64,000 nt of DNA from Stutzerimonas zhaodongensis (GCF_003696365.1 NZ_RFFM01000005.1:124001-188000); one strand, 5' to 3'. Counted from the first letter of the stretch, positions 53,944 through 63,877 are shown. Translations and numbers: made by a program. The notes: generated by a model from the sequence alone, not told the origin.

Positions 53944-54153
53944 TCAGGGCCTCAGGTTGCGCTCATCAGGACGATTACCGCGCGGGCCCATGATGCCCCA
54001 GATGATCAGACCCAACACTGGCAGCACGACGATCAATAGCACCCAGAGAGCCTTTTTCCCAGTAGTACTGTCGCTTCGCAGGACACTGACAATGGCCCAA
54101 ATATCCAGTGCCAGGATCAGCAGGCCAAAAATACCGCCGAAGGCATCGGTCAT
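53944..54153 (-). CDS. Small PLDc_N-domain membrane protein (copy 2)
   Basis: 69-residue protein with the same layout as its neighbour: LLILALDIWAIVSVLRSDSTTGKKALWVLLIVVLPVLGLIIWGIMGPRG. The two are tandem paralogues with about 45% similarity by eye, co-directional and almost abutting. Function is unknown. Confidence 0.8.
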   Translation of the reverse strand: MTDAFGGIFGLLILALDIWAIVSVLRSDSTTGKKALWVLLIVVLPVLGLIIWGIMGPRGNRPDERNLRP

Positions 54154-54224
54154 GACATGACTCCAAATTACAGTGAGTTAGTAATTAGGATGCCGCGGCG
54201 GATTGAGGGTTCAGTGTGTATTGG

Positions 54225-54908
54225 TCAGTAGCTCGCTGGGTCGATTGCATCGAAGCTCTGGACGACCTGATGCCTGCCCAGCGTACCGCCGTCACGCACC
54301 AGCCCGCATGTCTGCATGCCTGCCTGCTGTGCGGCATCTAGCTCCTCTACCACGTCTGACAGGAAGAGGATCTGCTCGGCATCCAGTCCAATCGAGTCAG
54401 CGATACGAATATAGGATTCGCTCTCGCGTTTATGGCCGCTGCCAGTATCGAAGTAACCCGAAAAGAGCGGTGTCAGGTCGCCCGCTTCAGCGCAGCCGAA
54501 TATCAGCTTCTGAGCCTGAATTGATCCAGAGGAGTACACATAAAGCCCGTAGCCCTGTTCATGCCACCGGCGTAGCGCGCTCACGGCATCGGGGTAGACA
54601 TGACCTTTAAGCTGGCCTGCACGATACCCTTCAGCCCACACCATGCCCTGTAACGCCTTCAGCGACCTGGCCTTTCGGTCAGCTTTGATCCACTCCAGCA
54701 GTATCCCGATAACGCGCTCGTCATCGGCACCCGACTCACCACTTTCAGATCGCACTGCATCGAGCTGAGCTGCAACCGCCGGCTCTTTCGAATGCTCACG
54801 AACGAAGGCTGGCAGGTGCGCCTGCGCGTAGGGGAACAGCACGTCGAAAACGAAGCTTACTGCGCTGGTCGTACCTTCGATATCGGTCAGAACGGCTTTG
54901 ACTGGCAT
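54225..54908 (-). CDS. mtnC: Enolase-phosphatase E1 MtnC
   Basis: Haloacid-dehalogenase-fold enzyme of methionine salvage, converting 2,3-diketo-5-methylthiopentyl-1-phosphate to acireductone; 227 residues. It has [24 protein letters not shown] (nucleophile aspartate), [15 protein letters not shown], and [14 protein letters not shown] with [19 protein letters not shown] 54908 overlaps the mtnD stop region and has GGAGG eight bases upstream; a TTG at 54914 is less likely. Confidence 0.95.
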   Translation of the reverse strand: MPVKAVLTDIEGTTSAVSFVFDVLFPYAQAHLPAFVREHSKEPAVAAQLDAVRSESGESGADDERVIGILLEWIKADRKARSLKALQGMVWAEGYRAGQLKGHVYPDAVSALRRWHEQGYGLYVYSSGSIQAQKLIFGCAEAGDLTPLFSGYFDTGSGHKRESESYIRIADSIGLDAEQILFLSDVVEELDAAQQAGMQTCGLVRDGGTLGRHQVVQSFDAIDPASY

Positions 54909-54910
54909 GC

Positions 54911-55456
54911 TCAATCCTCCAGCCGTGGGAAGCGCCCGGCGATGTCTTCACCGGTAAACTGCGCTACCCAGCCTTCCGGGTTGTTGAACAGCCGAATGGC
55001 AACGAAATGCGGATGCTCACCCATGTCGAACCAGTGGCGGGTGCCAGCGGGTACAGAGATCAGGTCGTTCTTTTCGCAAAGCACGGCATACACCTTGTCC
55101 TCGATGTGGAGCGTGAACAACCCGCGGCCTGCAACGAAGAAACGCACCTCGTCTTCGGCATGGCGGTGCTCCTCAAGAAATTTCGCGCGCAGCTCAGCTT
55201 TTTGCGGGTGGTCGCTGGTAAGGCTGATGACGTCGACGGTCACGTAGCCACGTTCGCGTTTCAGCCGCTCGATCTGCGGACGGTAGGCATCGATCACTTC
55301 CTCCTGGCTGGCGCCCGCACCGATTGGCGCACTTGCCTCCCAACGCTCGAGGTGTACACCGACCTCGGCCAGCGTCGCGGCAATGTCTTCTAGATGGGTA
55401 AGCACCTTAAGCGGCTGCTCGGGGGCGCTGTCCTGATAAACACTTAGAATGCTCAC
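54911..55456 (-). CDS. mtnD: Acireductone dioxygenase MtnD
   Basis: Metal-dependent cupin of methionine salvage; 181 residues. The Fe/Ni ligands are [10 protein letters not shown] (His-x4-Glu pattern with an upstream His) and [20 protein letters not shown]. With iron it yields the 2-oxo acid precursor of methionine. It lies between mtnB and mtnC in one operon, 80 bases after mtnB and overlapping mtnC. Confidence 0.95.
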   Translation of the reverse strand: MSILSVYQDSAPEQPLKVLTHLEDIAATLAEVGVHLERWEASAPIGAGASQEEVIDAYRPQIERLKRERGYVTVDVISLTSDHPQKAELRAKFLEEHRHAEDEVRFFVAGRGLFTLHIEDKVYAVLCEKNDLISVPAGTRHWFDMGEHPHFVAIRLFNNPEGWVAQFTGEDIAGRFPRLED

Positions 55457-55536
55457 GCTGATCGTCTCCAGTCAGGGCTGCTGCCCGTCTCATCGTCAAT
55501 AGGAAAGAATGCTTGGTGCAGGCTGAGCCGGCGCGC

Positions 55537-56157
55537 TTAGGTGCGCTGTAGCATGCGCATCGTCAGTTCGCATTCGAATAGAAACTCGAACGCTTCGATC
55601 TGGCGCAAGGCGTCGCTCATACGCTGGCCCCAGGTATAGAGCCCATGCCCACGGATCAAATAGCCCACGCAATCGGGATGCGCGTCCAGCCAGGGCTGAA
55701 CCCGAGAGGCGAGGCGATCGATATCCTGATCATTCTCGAAAATGGGTACCAACACCTCAGATTCATGGGTCGCGATACCGCTGAACGCCTTCTGCAACTC
55801 ATAGTCCGCAAACACCAGCGAATCACTGCGGCAGATGCGCGAAAGCACCGTCGCGTTGACCGAGTGCGTGTGCAACACGGCACCGATCTCGGGCTTCCAA
55901 CGATACAACTGGGTGTGCAGCATAGTTTCCGCAGAAGGTTTTTTGCCGTTCTCCAGACTGATGCCGTTCATATCAACCGCCAACAGGTCGTCCGCAACCA
56001 GCTGTCCCTTGTGCTTCCCGGATACGGTCAGCAGCACTTCGGCGCTCGTTAGCCGTGCGGAATAATTGCTGCTGGTAGCCGGCGACCATCCTCGGCCGTA
56101 AAGAAACTGCCCGGCCTCTATGATGGACTGCGCCAGATTTTCACGAATGGCTGTCAT
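55537..56157 (-). CDS. mtnB: Methylthioribulose-1-phosphate dehydratase MtnB
   Basis: Class II aldolase-fold zinc enzyme of methionine salvage; 206 residues. GRGWSPATSSNYSARL and the zinc histidines in VLHTHSVNATVLSR, with a later histidine in IRGHGLYTWG, are typical. ATG 56157 has GGGAGA upstream and overlaps the stop of the upstream MFS gene (ATGA). The frame is open further upstream but without family character. Confidence 0.95.
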   Translation of the reverse strand: MTAIRENLAQSIIEAGQFLYGRGWSPATSSNYSARLTSAEVLLTVSGKHKGQLVADDLLAVDMNGISLENGKKPSAETMLHTQLYRWKPEIGAVLHTHSVNATVLSRICRSDSLVFADYELQKAFSGIATHESEVLVPIFENDQDIDRLASRVQPWLDAHPDCVGYLIRGHGLYTWGQRMSDALRQIEAFEFLFECELTMRMLQRT

Positions 56158-57305
56158 ACCTGTTTCTCCCGCTCTGGAATGGCAATGATAACGGCCGCGG
56201 CCAGCGCCGCCAGGCTGGCGATGGCGAAAGTCCATATCGGGCCGAGTCCGGCCCAGCTGTAACCGGAGTACAGCGCGCCTAATGCCCCCCCGACACCAGC
56301 AAGCGTGGCGTATAGCGCCTGCCCCTGCCCTTGCTGACGGGGGCCGAAGCTGCGCTGCACGAAATGAATAGCCGCTGCATGGAAGCTGCCGAACGTGGCG
56401 GCGTGCATCAATTGTGCAATCAGCAGCACGCCGAGATGATCCGCCAAGGAGCCGAGCAACAACCAGCGCAGCGCTGCTAGCAGGAAGCTGGCCACCAGAA
56501 CCTGACGTAACGAAAATCGAGACAGCAACGCTGCCATTACAAGAAAGGTGAGAATCTCAGCTACCACACCCAGCGCCCAGAGCAGCCCGATTGTTCCCCG
56601 GCCATAGCCGAGCGATTCGAGGTGTATGCTGAAGAAGGTGTAGTAAGGACCATGACTGACCTGCATTAGGCCGACGCAGACAAAGAACGCGAGCACCCCG
56701 GGACGGCAGAGCTGACGGAGGAACCCACCCTGCCCCTCCAGCTCTGGTCGCTCCGCCGGAGTGGCATTGGGAACCCAGATGCTGCTGAAGACGATCCCCA
56801 GCATCACGAGCATGACCGCCATCGGATAGACATCCAGGCTCAGACGATCGAACAGCGCGCCCAACCCTATTACGGCAACGATGAAGCCGATGCTGCCCCA
56901 GAGCCTGATCTGGCTGTAGCGGGAGGCCTGATCGCGCAGGTGCGCCAGGGTAATGACTTCGAACTGTGGCAACACCGCATGCCAGAAAAACGCATGCAAG
57001 GCCATGACCAACGCGAGCCAGGCGTAGCTCTTGCTATAAAAGACCAAGCCGAACGAAATGAGCGTACAGGCGGCTCCCGCACGGACGATCGCCAGACGCC
57101 GCCCGGTAGTGTCGCCTAGCCAGCCCCAGAGGTTGGGGGCCACGCAGCGCATCAGCATCGGAATCGCAACCAGCTCGCCGATACGCTCTGCGCCAAAGCC
57201 GAGGTGGGCGAAATACAGGCCCAGGAAGGGCGCCGTGGAACCCAGGAGCGCGAAGTAGAAAAAGTAGAAACCTGACAGACGCCAGTATGGAATCGAGGGG
57301 GTCAT
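56154..57305 (-). CDS. MFS transporter (HcaT-like) coupled to mtnB
   Basis: 383-residue transporter with twelve predicted helices of the MFS_1-like family (YWRLSGFYFFYFALLGSTAPFLGLYF; LWGSIGFIVAVIGLGALFDR; MQVSHGPYYTFFSIHLESLGY). Its stop overlaps the mtnB start, so it is translationally coupled to the methionine salvage genes. A methylthio-nucleoside or related substrate is plausible from this position but unproven. Confidence 0.85.
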   Translation of the reverse strand: MTPSIPYWRLSGFYFFYFALLGSTAPFLGLYFAHLGFGAERIGELVAIPMLMRCVAPNLWGWLGDTTGRRLAIVRAGAACTLISFGLVFYSKSYAWLALVMALHAFFWHAVLPQFEVITLAHLRDQASRYSQIRLWGSIGFIVAVIGLGALFDRLSLDVYPMAVMLVMLGIVFSSIWVPNATPAERPELEGQGGFLRQLCRPGVLAFFVCVGLMQVSHGPYYTFFSIHLESLGYGRGTIGLLWALGVVAEILTFLVMAALLSRFSLRQVLVASFLLAALRWLLLGSLADHLGVLLIAQLMHAATFGSFHAAAIHFVQRSFGPRQQGQGQALYATLAGVGGALGALYSGYSWAGLGPIWTFAIASLAALAAAVIIAIPEREKQV

Positions 57306-57375
57306 AAGCGAAAAGCCGGTGCCAGGAGCAAATCAGCTGTAATCAAAACTCAGCCTCGGGCTCCCGGCGTATGGC

Positions 57376-58467
57376 TCAGAATTGTCCCAGTACTGGCGTG
57401 GCGACCAGCACATCGGCGTTCTGACCGCGATGACGGAGCAGATGATCCAACAATACGATGGCCATCATGGCTTCCGCGATCGGGGTCGCGCGAATTCCGA
57501 CACAGGGATCGTGCCGCCCCTTGGTGATCACCTCAACGGGATTGCCATCCACATCGATCGAGCGACCCGGAGTGGTGATACTGGACGTTGGCTTCAGCGC
57601 AAGATGCGCGATGATCGGCTGCCCAGATGAAATACCGCCCAGCACGCCGCCGGCATGATTGGACAGGAACCCACCTGGAGTCATCTCGTCACGGTGCTCC
57701 GTTCCGCGCTGGGCTACGCTGGCGAAACCTGCACCGACCTCCACGCCCTTGACCGCGTTGATACTCATCAGCGCGTGGGCCAGGTCCGCATCGAGTCGGT
57801 CGAAAATTGGCTCACCAAGACCCGGCGGAACGCCATCGGCCACGACGGTGATCTTGGCGCCGACCGAGTCCTGATCGCGCCGCAATTGGTCCATATAGGC
57901 CTCCAGCTCAGGCACCTTGTCAGGATCAGGGCTGAAGAAGGCATTCTGCTCCACGCTGTCCCAGGTCTTGAAGGGGATTTCTATCGGACCGAGCTGGCTC
58001 ATATAGCCACGGACCTGGATCCCCAGGGTAGCTAGGTATTTCTTGGCTATGGCGCCTGCGGCGACACGCATGGCGGTTTCGCGCGCTGAGCTGCGTCCGC
58101 CGCCTCGATAGTCACGCACCCCGTATTTGTGGTGATAGCTGTAGTCGGCGTGTGCGGGGCGAAACTGATCCTTGATGGCCGAGTAATCCTTGGATTTCTG
58201 GTCCGTATTACGGATCAGCAGGCCTATCGGGCACCCAGTTGTGCGTCCCTCGAAGACTCCCGAAAGGATTTCGACCTCGTCAGGCTCCTGACGCTGCGTG
58301 GTGTGCCGGCTGGTTCCGGGCTTACGTCGATCAAGGTCACGCTGCAGATCAGCTGTAGTCAGCTCCAGACCCGGCGGGCACCCGTCGACGATGGCGACCA
58401 GCGCCGGACCATGGCTTTCACCAGCGGTGGTGACGGTGAACAGCTTGCCGTATGTATTGCCGGACAT
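57376..58467 (-). CDS. aroC: Chorismate synthase AroC
   Basis: Last enzyme of the shikimate pathway, an FMN-dependent lyase; 363 residues. It starts [36 protein letters not shown], with the conserved [40 protein letters not shown] and later [13 protein letters not shown]. All are family signatures. It is upstream of the MFS-mtn genes on the same strand, 70 bases away. Confidence 0.97.
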   Translation of the reverse strand: MSGNTYGKLFTVTTAGESHGPALVAIVDGCPPGLELTTADLQRDLDRRKPGTSRHTTQRQEPDEVEILSGVFEGRTTGCPIGLLIRNTDQKSKDYSAIKDQFRPAHADYSYHHKYGVRDYRGGGRSSARETAMRVAAGAIAKKYLATLGIQVRGYMSQLGPIEIPFKTWDSVEQNAFFSPDPDKVPELEAYMDQLRRDQDSVGAKITVVADGVPPGLGEPIFDRLDADLAHALMSINAVKGVEVGAGFASVAQRGTEHRDEMTPGGFLSNHAGGVLGGISSGQPIIAHLALKPTSSITTPGRSIDVDGNPVEVITKGRHDPCVGIRATPIAEAMMAIVLLDHLLRHRGQNADVLVATPVLGQF

Positions 58468-58621
58468 GCAGGGTGCTCCGCGATCGACCTAAACAGGGGG
58501 CGGAAGTATACCCGAGCCGCCACCGGTTTCACTGCTTGCAGTGGCGGCGCATACTGCCGACCAGCGAACCAACCGGCTCGCCGTCTATCCAACCCGCTTC
58601 GACCCTGGTTGTTTTCTGCTC

Positions 58622-59587
58622 ATGCGTCTTTTCTTGTTGCTCTCGTTACTCGCCATGCTCGCTCCGCACGCCCAAGCTCAAACCCTGCTGAACCAGAAAA
58701 TGTCCGTGGAGGTGCCCGGCGGTAGTCTGCGGGGCAGCCTGCTGTTACCCAAGGCTGATGCTCCCATTCCAGTCGCACTGCTGATCGCTGGATCCGGCCC
58801 AACCGACCGCAACGGCAACAACCCCATGGGACGCAACGACAGCCTGAAGCGACTGGCACAGGCACTGGCAAGACGGGGTGTCGCCAGCCTGCGCTATGAC
58901 AAGCGCGGCATAGGCCAAAGCCAAGCCGTAGCGTCAGATGAAAGCCTGCTGTCGGTGGAAGCCTACGTGGCAGATGCTGAGGCTTGGGTGCAACAGCTTA
59001 GAACCGACAAGCGCTTCTCCAATGTGGTACTCATCGGCCACAGCGAAGGCGCACTGATCGCAAGTCTCGCCGCCCAGAACCTGGAGCCGGCTGCGTTAGT
59101 CAGTATCGCGGGTAGCGGCCGCCCGATTGACGAGCTTCTTCGCGAGCAACTTCAGGGCCGCCTCCCGCCGCCTTTACTGGCCACAGCTTTTTACATCCTC
59201 GATGAGCTGAAAGCGGGAAGGATGCATGAACAGATCCCTGAGACACTGCAGATACTGTTTCGCCCCAGCGTACAGCCCTATCTGATTTCGTTGTTTCGAT
59301 ATGACCCTGCAGAGGCTTTTGCCGGTACCACGGCCCCTGCGCTCATCGTTCAGGGTACGCAGGACATCCAGGTTGAGCGCAAGGATGCCGAAATCCTGCA
59401 CGCGGCGAGAGTAGACGCCGAGCTGGCGATAATAGGCGGAATGAACCATGTGCTGCGTATTACCCCACCTGGTCAAAAGGCGCAAACGGCATCCTATAGT
59501 CAGCCAGAACTCCCGATAGCCCACGAGCTTACGGATCGTATCAGCCAATTTCTTCATGAAAAGGGAGTATTGCCGGACTCCAGTTAA
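58622..59587 (+). CDS. Exported alpha/beta hydrolase
   Basis: 321-residue secreted serine hydrolase with a signal peptide (LFLLLSLLAMLAPHAQAQ). It has LLIAGSGPTDRNGNNPMGRND, the nucleophile elbow VLIGHSEGALIAS, an acid residue in IVQGTQDIQVERKD and His in GGMNHVLR, as in the YqhD/DUF-type bacterial lipase-like family that follows aroC in Pseudomonas. ATG 58622 starts the signal peptide; ATG 58541 would put an unlikely leader before it. Confidence 0.85.
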   Translation: MRLFLLLSLLAMLAPHAQAQTLLNQKMSVEVPGGSLRGSLLLPKADAPIPVALLIAGSGPTDRNGNNPMGRNDSLKRLAQALARRGVASLRYDKRGIGQSQAVASDESLLSVEAYVADAEAWVQQLRTDKRFSNVVLIGHSEGALIASLAAQNLEPAALVSIAGSGRPIDELLREQLQGRLPPPLLATAFYILDELKAGRMHEQIPETLQILFRPSVQPYLISLFRYDPAEAFAGTTAPALIVQGTQDIQVERKDAEILHAARVDAELAIIGGMNHVLRITPPGQKAQTASYSQPELPIAHELTDRISQFLHEKGVLPDSS

Positions 59588-59642
59588 CCTGAAGATTGCC
59601 GATACGCTCCATGCCTGCCGCATTGACTCCCCGGATAGGCTC

Positions 59643-60443
59643 ATGGATTCGGATATGACCGACAGCTCACCATCACCTGAAGAAAACGAGGCCCAGGCGC
59701 CCGCGGCACCACAACCGCACCCTTGGGCCGAGCTCGGCCCGGATCGCTTCCGGCTGGTGCGTCTGGCGCCATTGCCGACAGACAGAGACAGTGGCCAGCG
59801 CCCGCTACGGTTCGTCGAACTAGGCCATACAGAACGCCATACGCCACAGCAGAGCTTGATGAAGCTGTTCATACGCCTGCCTGGCCAGATTCTGTCCAAG
59901 AAGCACAACGTGCTGGAAATCTGGGCCGACCATCAAGCAAAGCAGTTGCGCTTTGGCCCAGATACTGGCTTGCGCGTCGAACCCGTCAATCGGGGGCTAG
60001 GCCGTTTTCTTCTGGCGCAGGGAACGCTATGGGCTCAGAAGCGCTGGGCACATTATCTGGTTGAGGGTGGCGCCTTAGCTGCCAAGGACATCACCGGCGA
60101 TGACATGCGTTTGCGCCGGGACCACTGCCTGCTGAGCCAAGGCTTCGAAGTTCTATACCCTGAGTCTCAACAACTGAAGGCCACCTATAGTGCCCCCCGC
60201 GTCAGCTCCCTACGGCCCGATTGGAATCGTGAGAAAGTGCAGATTCTGGAACTGACGGATGCCGCGGCAATGCTCGAACAGGCCGACCGCACCTTGCTCG
60301 AGCAGGAAAACAAGATTCGCGATACACAGGAACGCCTCAACAAGGTTCGGCGGGAGGACGGCGCCCTGAGATTCACCATCGCCTGCCTTATCGCCTTCTC
60401 ACTCTTCCAGGCCGGGCTGTTGATCTGGATCGCGACCCGATGA
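59643..60443 (+). CDS. Uncharacterised protein with C-terminal coiled coil and membrane anchor
   Basis: About 266 residues; no named family recognised. The first 30 residues are acidic and Pro/Ala-rich. The middle (about 50-160) is a soluble domain with VLEIWADHQAKQLRFGPDTGLRVEPVNRGLGRFLLAQGT. A coiled coil follows (about 205-240, LEQADRTLLEQENKIRDTQERLNKVRRE), then one membrane helix (ACLIAFSLFQAGLLIWIAT) at the extreme C-terminus. The start may be ATG 59643 or 59655. It lies between the hydrolase and prmB, as in other Pseudomonas. Confidence 0.75.
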   Translation: MDSDMTDSSPSPEENEAQAPAAPQPHPWAELGPDRFRLVRLAPLPTDRDSGQRPLRFVELGHTERHTPQQSLMKLFIRLPGQILSKKHNVLEIWADHQAKQLRFGPDTGLRVEPVNRGLGRFLLAQGTLWAQKRWAHYLVEGGALAAKDITGDDMRLRRDHCLLSQGFEVLYPESQQLKATYSAPRVSSLRPDWNREKVQILELTDAAAMLEQADRTLLEQENKIRDTQERLNKVRREDGALRFTIACLIAFSLFQAGLLIWIATR

Positions 60444-60489
60444 CCTAGGGATCGCTAAACGGCCGCCAACGATGCGCTGCCGGGCTGGA

Positions 60490-61407
60490 TCAGTGCAGGC
60501 GCTCTCGAAACAGCGCCTGATGATCACGACATTGGCTGGCAGCAAGAAGGAATACTCCGTGCCCGCCTTCATTGAATTCCAGCCAAGTGAAATCCACCTC
60601 TGGATACAGCGCTTCCACATGCACCTGACTGTTACCAACTTCGACCACCAGGGTTCCGTCATCGGTTAGGTGATCGGCCGCTTCGGCGAGCATACGCCGC
60701 ACCAGATCAAGTCCATCGTCGCCGCAAGCAAGCCCTAGAGCGGGCTCATGGTGGTACTCGTCAGGCATATCGGCAAAGTCTTCGGCGTCCACATATGGCG
60801 GATTCGAAACGATCAGATCGAAGCGCTGCTTGGGTAGACCGTGGAAGCCGTCGCTCTGCACCGTATATATGCGCTCTTCCAGACCGTGCTGCTCGATGTT
60901 CCGATTGGCCACCTCCAAGGCTTCGAATGACAGATCGGCAAGCACCACTTCCGCCTCAAGAAATTCATACGCACAGGCGATTCCGATGCAACCGGAACCG
61001 GTACAGAGGTCGAGAATTCGAGCCGGCTCCTTTGCCAGCCAGGGCTCGAAGCGACGCTCGATCAGTTGGCCGATCGGCGAGCGAGGGATCAGCACACGCT
61101 CATCAACGATGAAGGGAAGTCCGCAGAACCAGGCTTGCCCAAGCAGGTAGGCGGTAGGCACACGCTGCTCGATGCGGCGACGCAGCAACCCTTGCAGATG
61201 CTCGCGTTCAGCATCTTCGAGACGGCAGTCGAGATAACTGTCGGCCATCTCCCAAGGAAGATGCAGTGCGCCGAGCACCAGCTGTCGAGCCTCGTCCCAC
61301 GCGTTGTCCGTGCCGTGACCAAAGAACAGCTGTTCGGCATGGAATCGGCTGACAGCCCAGCGAATGTGATCACGCAAGGTACGCAGTTGGGAAGGCGAAG
61401 CGGTCAC
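60490..61407 (-). CDS. prmB: Ribosomal protein L3 glutamine methyltransferase PrmB
   Basis: SAM-dependent N5-glutamine methyltransferase acting on ribosomal protein L3; about 305 residues. It has the N-terminal [25 protein letters not shown], the SAM motif [19 protein letters not shown] and the substrate-glutamine motif [11 protein letters not shown] set the start at GTG 61407, since AGGAG lies nine to ten bases upstream of it; the ATG at 61416 directly abuts that AGGAG. Confidence 0.93.
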   Translation of the reverse strand: MTASPSQLRTLRDHIRWAVSRFHAEQLFFGHGTDNAWDEARQLVLGALHLPWEMADSYLDCRLEDAEREHLQGLLRRRIEQRVPTAYLLGQAWFCGLPFIVDERVLIPRSPIGQLIERRFEPWLAKEPARILDLCTGSGCIGIACAYEFLEAEVVLADLSFEALEVANRNIEQHGLEERIYTVQSDGFHGLPKQRFDLIVSNPPYVDAEDFADMPDEYHHEPALGLACGDDGLDLVRRMLAEAADHLTDDGTLVVEVGNSQVHVEALYPEVDFTWLEFNEGGHGVFLLAASQCRDHQALFRERLH

Positions 61408-61596
61408 GGGCGGCATCTCCTGTCAAAAACGAAAGAGTTTAGCCGAAGGTCGTATGGGTTTCTCAGCCTTGATGTTGCCCAGTGCTGGCCTGTGGCCGGT
61501 TATTGTCAATTCAGCTGACGAATCATCGGTTTGGGCAGTTCACATCTGTGTCATCTGGCGCCACAATCAGGCCCCCCTCAGAACAAGGAGTCAGTC

Positions 61597-62190
61597 ATGT
61601 CCAAGCCACAGACTTTGCTTCAGCTCAGTGGCCGCAGTTATGCACCGGCGACTCTGGCCAACGCGACCCTTCTGGTGATCGACGTTCAAGAAGAATACCG
61701 GTCGGGCGCCATGGCCCTGCCTGACTTGAACCCGGCGCTTGAGGAGATCACCAGGCTACTGGCCTTGGCCCGGGAGGCTGGAGCACCAATCGTGCATGTC
61801 CATCATCTCGGCATCCCTGGGGGATTGTTTGATCCACAGGGCCAACGTGGCCAGATCATGCCCGAAGCCGCCCCTCTTTCAGGCGAGACAGTAATCGGCA
61901 AGACACTGCCCAATGCCTTTGCCGGCACCAAACTTCACGAATTGCTGCAGCAGCATGGTCGTCTCGACTTGATCGTATGCGGCTTCATGACTCATTCAAG
62001 CGTCAGCACCACGGTGCGCGCTGCAAAGGACTACGGATATCGCTGCACATTGGTCGATAAGGCATGCGCGACACGTGACCTGCCTATGGGTGATGGTGCA
62101 ATCGAAGCAGCGCAAGTGCATCAGATGGAGATGACTATTCTCGCGGACAACTTCGCAGTATGCGTACCTGATGCCGGAGCAGTGGCCTAA
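61597..62190 (+). CDS. Isochorismatase-fold protein lacking the nucleophilic cysteine
   Basis: 197-residue cysteine-hydrolase-fold protein. The aspartate (LLVIDVQEEY, Asp29) and lysine (VIGKTLPNAF, Lys102) of the family triad are present. In the third motif, CGFMTHSSVSTTVRAAKDYGY, the residue at the usual catalytic Cys position is Ser135, where relatives read THxCVS. It may therefore be a non-hydrolytic or serine-using variant, as with the Gly-substituted isochorismatases. ATG 61597 has AAGGAG upstream. The neighbours are prmB (divergent) and a small membrane protein. Confidence 0.82.
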   Translation: MSKPQTLLQLSGRSYAPATLANATLLVIDVQEEYRSGAMALPDLNPALEEITRLLALAREAGAPIVHVHHLGIPGGLFDPQGQRGQIMPEAAPLSGETVIGKTLPNAFAGTKLHELLQQHGRLDLIVCGFMTHSSVSTTVRAAKDYGYRCTLVDKACATRDLPMGDGAIEAAQVHQMEMTILADNFAVCVPDAGAVA

Positions 62191-62276
62191 ATCGATTCGA
62201 GCCCTGCTGCGTTACCTACAATGAATAATTTGGCCGAACGACTCCGTTCATAGCCCGTTCTGACGAGGTAACCGGA

Positions 62277-62594
62277 ATGAAACGAACCGATGGATTCGAC
62301 GCTCGCCGCCTCCGCCCCCGACAGCACCGAAGCCTCGGCTCCCGCCTTGGTGCAGCGTTCGGGACGCTATTGATCATCACCGGTTTTCTCTTGCTGGGCG
62401 CCGGGGCAGCGTCATTCCTCGACGACATTCAAGCCTTCGCCAACGTACCTTTGGAGAGAGAGGCGGCCATTACGCTCATGACTCTCGGCGCTATCTTGCT
62501 GGTGCTCGGTGCTATCGTCCGTAAGCGCGTGCACCGACGCCTTCGGGAGCCCAGTGGGCTGAGCATGTCCCCTCGCCTTAATAAACGACGTTGA
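62277..62594 (+). CDS. Small two-helix membrane protein
   Basis: 105-residue protein with a basic N-terminus and two helices (about residues 25-47, LGAAFGTLLIITGFLLLGAGAASF, and 62-81, AAITLMTLGAILLVLGAIV) and a basic C-terminus. GAGG precedes the ATG. No family recognised; it is conserved in position next to the Smr gene in Pseudomonas, as far as I recall. Confidence 0.65.
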   Translation: MKRTDGFDARRLRPRQHRSLGSRLGAAFGTLLIITGFLLLGAGAASFLDDIQAFANVPLEREAAITLMTLGAILLVLGAIVRKRVHRRLREPSGLSMSPRLNKRR

Positions 62595-62665
62595 GCACGC
62601 AAGAACTTACCTTTGCAGTCGAAACATCGCTTTCGGCTAAAATCGCCGCCCAATGCGGAGGCCTC

Positions 62666-63223
62666 ATGCAAGACGATGATTTTTCACTGTTCAAATCGGC
62701 GGTTCGTGGCGTCAAACCGATAGCGCACGATCGTGCCGATACGGGCAAGCCACGCAGCAACAAAGCCCAGATTACTAATCGCCGAGCCCACGCTGTAGTC
62801 ACTAACGGTGAAACCCGCATCGATGGGCTTTCTGATCTATTTGTCATCGATGTCGCCGCCGAAGAAGAACTTTACTGGGTACGCGATGGGGTTCAAGACA
62901 GCCAGATGCGCAAGCTCAAAGGCGGTCAGATCCATTTCGAAGGCAGCCTTGACTTGCACGGATTGAGTGTAGAAAAAGCCCGCGAGCTGCTCTGGGACTT
63001 CCTTGCAGAGGCCTGCAAGTTCGAGATTCGCTGCGTACGAGTTACACATGGCAAGGCCGCACGCATCGACGGCAAACGTCCCTTGATCAAGAGTCACGTC
63101 AATACATGGCTGCGTCAGCACTCACAGGTGCTGGGTTTCACATCATGCATGCCAAGACATGGGGGCACCGGGGCCGTTTATGTGATGCTCAAACGAACCA
63201 TGCTCGAAGGCCGTGACGAATAG
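62666..63223 (+). CDS. Smr-domain protein (SmrA-like)
   Basis: 185-residue cytoplasmic protein. The C-terminal Smr domain is DLHGLSVEKARELLWDFLAEACKFEIRCVRVTHGKA...LIKSHVNTWLRQHSQVLGF, with the LDxHG and THGKG-like motifs; such stand-alone Smr proteins can cut RNA or DNA. The N-terminal 90 residues are variable and charged. ATG 62666 has GGAGG upstream; the longer frame from 62591 is not conserved. Confidence 0.88.
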   Translation: MQDDDFSLFKSAVRGVKPIAHDRADTGKPRSNKAQITNRRAHAVVTNGETRIDGLSDLFVIDVAAEEELYWVRDGVQDSQMRKLKGGQIHFEGSLDLHGLSVEKARELLWDFLAEACKFEIRCVRVTHGKAARIDGKRPLIKSHVNTWLRQHSQVLGFTSCMPRHGGTGAVYVMLKRTMLEGRDE

Positions 63224-63324
63224 TCATGCGTTCTAGACTACTCGAAGTCCAGTGCCGCTTGCAGCCTCGCTGCTGACCCCCTAACCTTCGCACTCGCGCT
63301 TTTTGCAAGCCTGACAGGTATTTC

Positions 63325-63870
63325 ATGTCCATGGAAACTCATTACACCGCGATCCTTGGCCAGCTCGGCGAGGACGTAAACCGCGAGGGTTTGCTCGATA
63401 CGCCCAAGCGCGCCGCTAAAGCGATGCAGTACCTGTGCAAGGGCTACCAGCAAACGCTGGAGGAAGTCACCAACGGCGCGCTGTTCAGCTCGGATAACAG
63501 CGAAATGGTGCTGGTGAAGAACATCGAGCTCTATTCTCTGTGCGAACACCACATGCTTCCGTTCATAGGCAAAGCGCACGTGGCCTATCTACCCAACGGC
63601 AAGGTGCTCGGGCTTTCGAAGGTTGCACGCATCGTCGACATGTACGCGCGGCGATTGCAGATCCAGGAAAACCTCACCCGCGAAATCGCTGAAGCAGTTC
63701 AACAGGTCACGGGGGCTTGGGGTGTCGCGGTCGTCATCGAAGCCCAGCACATGTGCATGATGATGCGCGGCGTGGAAAAGCAGAACTCTTCAATGGTCAC
63801 CTCGGTAATGCTCGGACAGTTCCGCGAAAATGCCGCCACCCGCGGTGAGTTTCTTGGCCTTGTCAAATAA
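63325..63870 (+). CDS. folE: GTP cyclohydrolase I FolE
   Basis: Makes 7,8-dihydroneopterin triphosphate from GTP, the entry to folate and queuosine synthesis; 181 residues. The zinc ligands and active site are [21 protein letters not shown] (Cys, His) and [13 protein letters not shown] (the second Cys), all typical of the FolE1 family. QueD, an enzyme using its product, is encoded at the opposite end of the window. Confidence 0.96.
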   Translation: MSMETHYTAILGQLGEDVNREGLLDTPKRAAKAMQYLCKGYQQTLEEVTNGALFSSDNSEMVLVKNIELYSLCEHHMLPFIGKAHVAYLPNGKVLGLSKVARIVDMYARRLQIQENLTREIAEAVQQVTGAWGVAVVIEAQHMCMMMRGVEKQNSSMVTSVMLGQFRENAATRGEFLGLVK

Positions 63871-63877
63871 CCAGACG

